64,000 bases of DNA. It comes from Motacilla alba alba. Its lineage: Eukaryota; Chordata; Aves; Passeriformes; Motacillidae. A program made the position numbers and the translations under genes. The stretch spans positions 1,674,001 to 1,738,000 of the forward strand of contig NC_052021.1 of assembly GCF_015832195.1 (NCBI RefSeq), in the 5' to 3' direction. Under the pieces are notes generated by a model. It did no database searches. It saw only the letters and a program-made list of their open reading frames with translations, and was not told the origin of the DNA. This document shows, piece by piece, positions 26,501 to 36,372 of this stretch. Numbering within the stretch: position 1 is the first letter of the stretch; the number at the start of each line of letters is the position of its first letter.

Positions 26501-29500
26501 GATGCCCATCCTATTTGCATATATTTGTCACTGTCTGCAGAGAAAATGAGTTCATTTAATTGCATGACATATCAAAAGGGGGGTGGGAGTGATCCTTCCT
26601 ACAAAATACCTTCATTCTGTGAAGACTCCTGGTCCTTTGGAGAGGCCTGGCCAGAGGGCAGATCAGTTATTCCCAGGAAAGGGCTGATGTTAAAGGCAAA
26701 TGATTGTCTAACCAAGGAGCTGTACAGACCTCTGTAGAGGAAGAGCTAAAGCAAACTGATTAATTAGTAACTTACCTCCCCCAGGCTCACCAAATTCACT
26801 CTTTCTTGCACTGGGCACTTAGCAGGTTTCATGTTCGTGTAGTTACAGGTCAGGAAGTAGACAGTGTGGATCGTGGTGGAGCCAGGTGACCATTACACTC
26901 TTTAAATCTCAGTAGGAAAGGAAAACCCACAGATTGGTGTGGCTGTTGTATGAAATACCTTGATGGATTGCCAGTGAGAAAATTGGTTGGGAATTACTCA
27001 ATTAAGTGATCTTCTAGAAATTAAGACCATAGTGTTGAAGAAAGCCTAACTCAAAGCAGAAGAGATAAAACTGGCAGTATTCTTTGAGCAGTTGGAGCAT
27101 CACAGTGCTCTGAATAGTGAGGGTGACTTCTTGTACAGCAGTGCAGGTAACAAGAGTAACTTTTCTATCAAAGGATGTATATCTGGAAAAAAATCTAAAA
27201 TCCCTGCTTACTCTAGAATTTCTTTTTTTTTTTTTTTTGGAAATGCAAACTGAATTATTGTGTTGCTGTGATTCAATAAAGTGTTGCATTTACACCTATA
27301 GTTAACACTGAGCATTTGTATGTGACAGCAATGAAATGACTGGTGCAGTTGTTTTAATGTTAATTTTGTAAGGGGAACAAATGTCCATTCCTTTGAAGTA
27401 TGGTAGCAGCTCTGGGAATCCACCAGGAATGCCAGTCCTCAATAGACTATTATTTTTGCTTAGTGTTGGAAGTATGCATTACAAAATTGCTTCTGAAGCA
27501 TAGGAATTTGTTGCACTTAAAGATTCTAAACTTGAAAATGAGACCTCCTTGTCAGACAAACTACATTATATGCTTTTTGATGAAATTTAGTTTAGATATT
27601 CTGAAAAGAATAATTTAAGTGCCCCATTACCTCTTAAATTAGAGACAAAATGGCAGCTGAGCCTGCTACTCATTTTGCCATACTGGATCCCAAAAAAGTC
27701 ATAAGTTATGGCCAGAAGCACCTGGAGGGACAATTAAACCTTTTTTGTGGAATGTATTGGGGAATAGTTCTACAACTGCATTTAAAGTAAGCACCTGATG
27801 TCGTTTCAGCTTCACATGATCCTTGCTGGTGTTGATATTTCATGGATTAGATGTGGTGTGTTTGCAAGTAGTTCCAAGTCTCAGAAGCATGGAACAACTT
27901 GTGCAAGGTCACTGTATGCTTATCACTATCACTTTCTACCAAGTTCTGCCAAATTTTGTCAGTTTTTCAGAACAGGACCAACTGATTCTAACTGCTGAAT
28001 ACTCTGCTTTGCAATCTGGTTTACATGGGTAGCTCACTCACAAATAAATAGTGCATACCTGTGTTCTCTTTATTTAGACAGGATTTATCTTTATTTTCGT
28101 ATACTTGCAGCAAGGGGCTCTTTGTAAATAGAAAACAGCTGTAAGTATCAGCACTCGAGTTTACCTACTTGAATTGGGACATTATGAAGGTGGATTGGTG
28201 TTGGGAGTTACCTGATGGTGTCTGTGCAGCCTCCCCGGTGAGGAGCTGGGGTCACAGGACACACAGTGTTTGCTGTTCCTGGCTGTGCACAGGTACAGTC
28301 ACGTGAATTGGAAGCCTAACGCAAAAAATGTTGGTTTTTGCAAACAGGGGGGCAGGACATGCTGGGCTTGCTTCAGTCCACATTTTCATGACAATCAAAA
28401 TTGGGGTTGTTAGTTTTGGCTTATAACCAAGTCTGGTTAATACCATAGGAAATTTAGTGGTAAGGACACAAAAAGAAATGAGTACGTGTGATAGCAGCAC
28501 CTCCTGCATTCCTGTCTGGTTCCACAAGGTGCTGTGTGACTGCCTACTTAGCTTAAAATACATCATGATTTCTTATAAATCACTGATCATGATGGAGGGG
28601 ATATTTACATAACTGTTGACGTATTTTGTCTGTAAAATGTACTGAGTGCAAGTACAATTCTGAGGTGACAGTTCTCACAGAGATTGCTTTCTCATAATGT
28701 GGTAATGAACAGACTGAGAACAATTTGCCCTGCACTAGAAACCTCCAGCACCCATGACTTTACTGTTTTTCACTTTGTTTTTTTTAACTGCTTGTCACGC
28801 CTTGCATTTTAAAGTCCGTACAGGGTGTACTTGTCATCCTGGCCCCTGTTAGTGTTGTTAAGATTTCCTCCCTTTCCCCTTACAGGAACACAAAATCTTT
28901 ATTTATAAAATCTAAAGTTCTTCTCGGCTCAAAAGGTTAAAGTAAATGCCTTGTAAGTTGATAATTGCAAATGCTGCTGGCTCTGTTATTATGACACCTT
29001 TTCATTTTCTCCCTTCATCATTGGTAAATCACTTTTACTGCAAGTACCACAGGAATTCTGCATGGGGCACCCAAAGAAAAAGAAAACCAGAATCTACTCA
29101 AATTGTTTAAACCAGGCACATAAGTTCAGCAAAGGACTTAAATGAGGTTAATAATACGGAATAAGTTTACTGTACACTTAAAAGCATATATTTAAAAACA
29201 TTCTTGCACTTTTCTCAGAGTGTGTGTGTTTGATCAGCTGCATTATTTGCATGTGACTCTGAAAATTAATCATCCTATAAGGTTGTGTTAGCAGCAGGAG
29301 TGTCTTGGAAATGCCCTTTGGAGGTGCAAGAGAGAATAACAGACCTTAACTTACACAAACTGGGGATCACCAGTACATAGTAATGCACTGAAGATTTGAG
29401 TTGCTAAACATTGTTCCTGGCTAGCAGAGTCAAGCTCTGAATTTACACTTCTGGTAGAAAGCTAAAAACAAACACTCCCTGCTTGCTCTGTAGTAGAATG

Positions 29501-32500
29501 ACAATTCTACAGAGATGTAAACTAACGGGTTTGTCTGAAAGAAGCAAAAATAATTTCTACCTACAAACTGAGTTTTCAAAGAACCTTTAAGGCAATAAAT
29601 ATACCATTCATTTTTACTCAGACTCTTTTGTCATCTCTTAACGTTCTGAGGGCCACTGGTGTGTGTTACAGCTGCAGTGTTAGGGTGCATGTTCCTTATG
29701 GGTATGAAGCCAAATGAGCAACACAGATAAAAGCTGTGTAGTTACTGATGGAGCCTGTGAAATGTAAGTACTTTTGTTTCTTTATCAGATTAGCTGTGAA
29801 GGGTCATGTTCTTCATACCTTGGGAATCCATTTAAGGCACTGGCAGTGTTCTTTTTGGGGTTTAAAAGTGACTGGGACAAAAAGGCTGTTGCTGGTTCTG
29901 CAGTTTGGATGTGGGTGTTGCTCATCCACGGGGGCAGGGGGCCCTTGTTGCTGGGGTGAGGAAGGAGAGAGACCAGCTGCAGTTCTGTCTAATCCCTGCT
30001 GCCCCACAGTCTGCAGCAGGAAAAAGGGAGGAAAAGAAATCTGTGCTTTGAGGGCACCTGCAATATGTCATTTATTACTGGCAGTAGAGCTAAGTACTGA
30101 CAATCACCAGTCTGTCAACAAACTCTTTGGGGTTCAGATAAAACCCCCAAACCCTCTGTTTTGCCATACCTTGCTGTATTTTGGCAGGCACAGCCCATCA
30201 CACGCCTGGCACAGGGCTCCAGGCCCTTGCAGTGCCTGTGCATGGTTACATCACATTCTGCCCCCCTGCTCACTTGGGCGGCTGCAGCAGTTCCAAGTGC
30301 TTCAGCTGGTGCTTCAGCTTATCACAGACAGGAGGAAAGATGAATCCCTGGGCCTGTAAAGGAAGGATTTCTGTTCGGTGTTTATGCTGTGCAAATGGAG
30401 AAGCATGAGAGGTTGACTCTGCTAACCTGTGAGCTCCCAGAGAGCAGTTCCTGTGCTGTACCTGTGTCACCTGTCTGATGGCACAGCCTGGGGGCATGAA
30501 GTGGGCAAAAGGAAGATATGTTTGGTGTTCCCTCCTCTGGTTTTGACCTACATACACTTGTTCAGGGTAGACCAGGCCAACAGAACAACGTGGTTTGTCT
30601 TGGCTGCAAAGGAAAAGCAAAGATGTTTTATTCATAATGGTGGGCAGGGCTGCAGCAGTCCCTGAGTCCCCAGGGGCACCCACTGTGTCCAGCTGCACAG
30701 GGAGGGGTCTGTAGGAAACCTGATTCCATCTCCCAGGTTTGGAAAGGCTGTTTGACTGCTCTGCTGAAGCCTGAATGTAAAACATCTGTTATTATGACAC
30801 AGTGGAAAAGGCTCCATCATTTCTACATGTGAGGTTCAAGAGGACACAGGCAGATCAAAGAGACCCAGAATAACACGTTGGAAGCTGTGTGGCTACAGAT
30901 GGACGTCTGGAGGGGATTGCACTGAATTCCTGGTGCATTTTGAGTTTAAATGAAGGGAATAGTAATCAAGTTTTATAAACATGCAGCTTTTACCATGACA
31001 TCACTAAACCCAGAATAGGTAATGAGTTTGATCACCAAGCACATTGGAAACCTAAACAAACCCTTTGGCCAACATTTCTTTGGCCTTTGAGCATCCTGGA
31101 TGACTTAGCTGCCTGTTCTGGAAAAAGCAAAGTAGCAGGATATGCAGCTTCATGCTGTAAATGGCCTTTAACAGACTTGATGGCTTTTTCATGTTTTGTT
31201 TCATTTTGGTCAGTTTGCAGCAGTGTCAGTACCGATGGAAAATACTGCTTTTCACTTCTCAGCAATGGCTCCTAAGTTCCTTAACGGAATATTTTGCACA
31301 GATTTGAATATTGGAATATTTTTTTAAACAGATATTTCTCGTTTGATGTTATACCACCTTTAGCTATAAGTTTTTAGCTAATCTGTACTACCTTTATTTA
31401 TGTCTGGTTTTCTCATATCATTATTTTCAGTTATCTGTTTGCCCTAGCACCCTCACTTCTATGTTAAAATATATTAAGGTGGCACTAACTGTGAAAGTGT
31501 ATATGTATTAAAATTGGTGTTGTGGTATTTAGGCTGTAGATGTGCTGGTCTTCAGATCTGGATACAATTTTGGTTATACATTGATTTCCTAATTTGTGTT
31601 TGAAGTCAGTATTTAATGTACAGGATGTGCTGGAGTTGACAGTACTTGTACCACAGTTTTGTCAATGTAGTACAGCCCTCATCTTGTTCAGTTCCTCAAA
31701 ACAGTTCTTCATCTTAATTGTTCCACAGGGTGTTGGCTTTTGCATGGAATTTATAATTGTAAATTGGATGAGGGTCTCAATTTTCAAAATAATAAATATT
31801 GTGGATTGAATCTTCAAGACTTCTTTCAGACTAGTGCATAGTCCAGACACAGGCTGCACGTGGTATTCTAAAAGACCACTGCCCATTTTCTGATGCAAAC
31901 AAGTGGGAGCCAGGCCCCTCCATGCTGACTGTATTACTGCTTTTGTTTATAATTTAGCGAGGGAGAGTGCACTGGGCTTTCTAAAAACATCACTCATATA
32001 TCATCATGCTCTCTGTATGTCCCGCCCTCTCACCCTCCCTGAATAATGTGGCATCTGCTGGCCAGTTTCAGCCAGATGTCACTGAGCTTGGCAGAAACAG
32101 AATTGTCTTTGGAGGTTTTGCAGCTCTTGCCGTGAGCTGTGCAATGTCACTGCTGAGTGGGGGGAGCTGGATGCAGGGAGGAGGTGGCCCCAAGCCTGAG
32201 GCAGGCCTGGCTGGTGCCCAGCAAGGTGGGAGCAGGGAGCCCTGCTGGGCCTGGGGCTGTGGGAGCAAAGTTCCAGTCCCTGCTCGCTGAACGACTTGTT
32301 GTTTTTTCTAAATCTGCCTCCTAGTGCAGAGGCTGCCCAGAGGAGGTGAGTACCTCAGTGAGTGCTACAAAGCAGCTGCTAACTGCCTTGGAGCCCCTCT
32401 GCATCCCTTCCAGCTGCCTCCTGAAAAGCTCTTCCTTCTCTCTGCCCCTCAGATTTCCTCCTTTCGCTGCTCTGCAGCTGCCAAGCTTTGCATAGAGCTA

Positions 32501-35500
32501 TCGATAAAGCCCAAGCCACCACGTTTTTGGTTCAGGATTTTTTAGTTTGTGGTTCTGTACTTTTATTTTTCTAGAAATAATTGTGTGATGCCTTTATGCA
32601 AAAGCTGTGCTATGAAATAAGAAATGTTTGGGGTTTTTTCATCTCCGAAGTAATAACATTCTTCTCCTCTGGAATGTTAGGAATGGTGACAAGACTCTGG
32701 GAAATCGGATTGACTGTTTATGATAGGTGTCAGATTCAGCCTGCAGATTGATGGAATGATAAGCTTCCATTTAGGGAGTATCATCTCATCCCTGGATGGT
32801 GCTCCTGTTCCTTTATGTGTGTAGTAAGTAGCTCCTGTGGAACAGCAGCTTCCCTAAGCCGTGGTACCCACGTGTGGCTTTCCAGCCACGTAGCAGTCCC
32901 TTGGGAGTGGAAGTGCCAAAGCTGCTGAAGGTGAATGCTGGTACAAGTGCTCAGGCGCACGGAGCTGTTGCCATCCCTTGGGATTGATGCCAGGATCGCA
33001 GTGCCAGCGTCAGTGCTGCTTTCCAGGGGATGGGCTGGTATTGGTAACAGCTGGGACTCAAGGAGTGCTGGAAATGTCCAGCATTTATAAGGACAACAAG
33101 AAAACTATTGCAATAAGCTGGAATATGTATTCACATTTCTGATGTGTGCTCGTCAAACTGGATATAATCAGCACTCTGCTCTGGGCTCCAGAATCTCACA
33201 GCTCAGAATAACAGGAAGTAGAGCAGTGGCCTAAGAGAACATTTGCTGGGTCCTGTGAGTTAATTACAGCAGGGTGTTGATTTAAGAAAGTGTTGAGAGA
33301 GGGAGGGAGTGAGAGCTGAGATTTGCAAAGCGTATAGAGCAGTATGGGTGACTGTTTGTGCTGGTTTGGGGTTTTTTCATTTATCAGCCAAAACAAAAAC
33401 CAAAACCCAATTCCAAATCATGGAATGAATTCCAGATCATAAACACTTTTTGTTTATTGCAAAAATCATTTTTCATATTTTGTAATCATTAAAACTGAAT
33501 CGGAACATAATACATAAATTATGTATTTATGTATTAAAAGTAATACATAAATGATGTATTTATGTATTTAAAAAAATCAGAATGCTTTGGAACTTTACAG
33601 TGTAATTACAGCTGAGATTGTTTACCAAGGTCGGCATATATTTGTGGATACTGTAAGCTGAGACAAAATTTCACTTTCTTGTCCAAGACACGTGCCTTGA
33701 TCTTAAAGGACTAACAGTTTTTCTGTGTCATCGTAGACCAAACAATGATTTGTCAGATGTTTGCATTTGAAAGCCCCACAGAAAGCCCCTCAGCACTGAG
33801 GCCATGGAGTAGGAGTCAGCAGTGAAGCCTAGGAGGAGTGCCTGAGCCTTTATGTGACTGGTGCTTTGTGTTGTGGGTTATTTGTGACCCTTCTGCTCCT
33901 GCCAGGTCTGCACCTTAACCAAGGAGGACAACCGGCGAGTGGGGGTGATCCCGAGCGATGAGCAGCTGCACGTGCTGCCTCTGTACAAGATCTCCCAGAC
34001 AGATGAGTTTGGCACCGAGGAGGGCCTGGAAGCCAAGATCAAAGCCGGAGCCATACAGGTGCTCACCGCGTTCCCCAGAGAAGTGCGGATGTTGGCTGAG
34101 CCTCTCAGAGCTACCAAGAAAAAGAAACCAGACACAAGGAGGACCCCGACTGAAAAGCAGCCATTAATAGATAAAAAATATTCAACACCAGTAAAACTGA
34201 AAACTGAAGCCCCAGAAAATCTTGGCAACACTTTGCATTGTTTAGGTGAGTGATACTTGGGAAATTCTACCAGTCTGTTCTGATTCCGTGTTCTCTTACA
34301 CATCTGTTGGGAGGGAAAAGCCCCTTTAAAATGAGCCACTTGTATATTCTGCATTTTAGGAGTTAATGAACAAGTCACTGTAGCCAGTGTTGTCTCATGG
34401 GGCAGAAAAAAACCTCAGGTAATCACCCAGAAATAGTTTGTTGGTGGTCTGTGAACACCTATGAAGTATTTCCAAGTTCCCTTATTCTAATAAATAATGG
34501 CAGTTCGACCATCTTGAAGGAATGTTGGAATGTTGACCTAAATAAGCAACTTGAATTTGTGTCACTTTGAAGTACAAGAACTGTGTTCTCCACCTCCTAT
34601 GGCAGATCCTGGCTTTGTCAGAATCTGAGCTGTGATACTTCCCTGTCAATGGCATGAGCACTGCTGCCCAGCAAGAGTTGTGTGAAGTGCCCCAGGTTTG
34701 GGCAGTGCAGATTGTCCCTGCAGGGCTGCTGGCAGGAGCAGGGCAGTGCAGTCTGGCAGCAGCCGGTGCCAGGAGGCGCTGGTGGCTCCTGTGCCCCAGG
34801 GGCTGTGCGGGGCTGGGCTGTGCGGCGCTGCGGGGCCACGCTGCCGTGCCTGGTGTCACAGCCTGGGTCAGGCCTCCGAGGCAAGGGCTGCTGGATGGCA
34901 CTGGCCCGTCATGAGAGGCAGAAAGGAAGGAAGAGGTGGAAGAAGTCATGGACTTAAACTTTCTGATTAGCTGGTGAAAAATAAATGCAATTAAAGCACA
35001 GCCTGTTAGGAAGAAGAGAGGAAAACTAGCCCATCTGCTGTAATTTTGAATTTCATTTCATAAGAGACATCCAGACCTCTGTGGCATTTTTAAGGGGAGG
35101 AATAACAGGTAAATGTGTTTCGAAGAGTATCTGCGTTTTGGGGGGATAACGTTCACTAAACAAAATCCATTTGCTATGCTTCCATAATTGAGTGCCGAGG
35201 GTTGTTAGAACTTATTTTCACAGAACACATCTCTCTCCTGAGGTGATGGGGAACACGATTCTCAAATGCTGTGTTTAAAATCTTCAGGGAAGAGGCCCTG
35301 CCCTGGGGTGGGGGCTGTTAAAGTCATTAAACACTTTGTGGTTTATTTCATAGAAAGGTTTAAAGAGTTGATGTGGCCTCCTCATGTCCCCATGCAGCTT
35401 TCGGTTTCTGCATACTAACTATTGTGCCTGTCATTATCTCACTTTGACTTTTTTGCATTCCTATGGGAGGAATGTTTTTATTTCATCACTGATTTATAAA

Positions 35501-36335
35501 TCACTAGGAGACAGAGTAGAAGAAAGAATTACGCTTCTACGCTGTTTAGAACAATTAACCATTCTGTGTATTTAGGGGAGAAAGAAGAAACACTGACAGT
35601 CTTCTATGAGAGTAAGCAAGAGCTCTCTGTGGGGTGCCAGGCTGCCAGCAAAACACAAGTAAAGCCATGGCAGAGCATGGTGCAAAGCCCATCAGAGTCC
35701 ATGGAATTCTTTACTCCCCTGGGGCTGAACCTGCCCATGAGGAGAGGCAGCCATGGCAGGAGCCTGTTCCCAGTCCAGCCCAGCAGCAGGCAGCCGTGGC
35801 TAGAAATTGGTTAAGGGCTGACAGAAACTGAACAACGATGCCTGCACAGAGCTGAAATAATGAGGCAATTAGATGGAAAGATGCAAGACAGCCAAATCAC
35901 ATGACTCAAAATCCATTTCATAAGGGTGGGTTTACCTGGAGCACGTTGCCAGATACTCTTTTTTTTAAAAGGCAGTTTCTGAGTCAGTGTTGGAATGCAT
36001 GAATCATTGTAATTCGGTTACTGTTTTTGCTGTGATGGACAAGATCCATACACATGGTTTTTTCTTTGATCATAATGTGGGGTTAAGGCCGGTCAGAATT
36101 TTGACTGATTCACAGGCTGAATTTCAGTCTGAATTTCATCAATTATGTGAAAACTGAAGGCCAGCAGTCAGCTGCTGGGAAGCATTTCTGTAGGCCTGGG
36201 CTGTGTGAATTATGAATTAGTGGTTATTTAATTTTTTCTGTTTATTTTCTTCATCCCTCAGTGAAATACATTTCTATTTTATATACCAGCAGCCTGACTG
36301 GAAAAGGTTTAGGCATTAATTGATCAAGGTTATTT

Positions 36336-36372
<37 letters not shown>

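Larger units (their letters stand above)
26394..33905 (+). other. TET1: TET1 7.5-kb intron
   Basis: Contains a T16 run (27223-27238), a moderately GC-rich stretch (about 29930-30340) that yields long chance open frames, and a duplicated palindromic AT-rich repeat (33509-33568). No LINE or LTR is recognised. The acceptor is CTCCTGCCAG. No extra exon is supported. Confidence 0.8.

Noticed and set aside
5708..29252. Three octamer (ATTTGCAT/ATGCAAAT) sites in TET1 introns at 5708, 26513 and 29245 as pluripotency enhancers
   Set aside because: About two octamers are expected by chance in 64 kb on both strands, and no adjacent SOX-type half site matches the composite motif.
29748..30359. 203-codon + strand open frame in a TET1 intron
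   Set aside because: The longest frame outside known exons, but several overlapping frames are open in this moderately GC-rich stretch, there is no recognisable domain, and about 0.3 such frames are expected by chance in a window of this size.
33878..34378. 166-codon minus-strand open frame
   Set aside because: It is antisense to the conserved TET1 exon at 33906-34245 and is a shadow of it.
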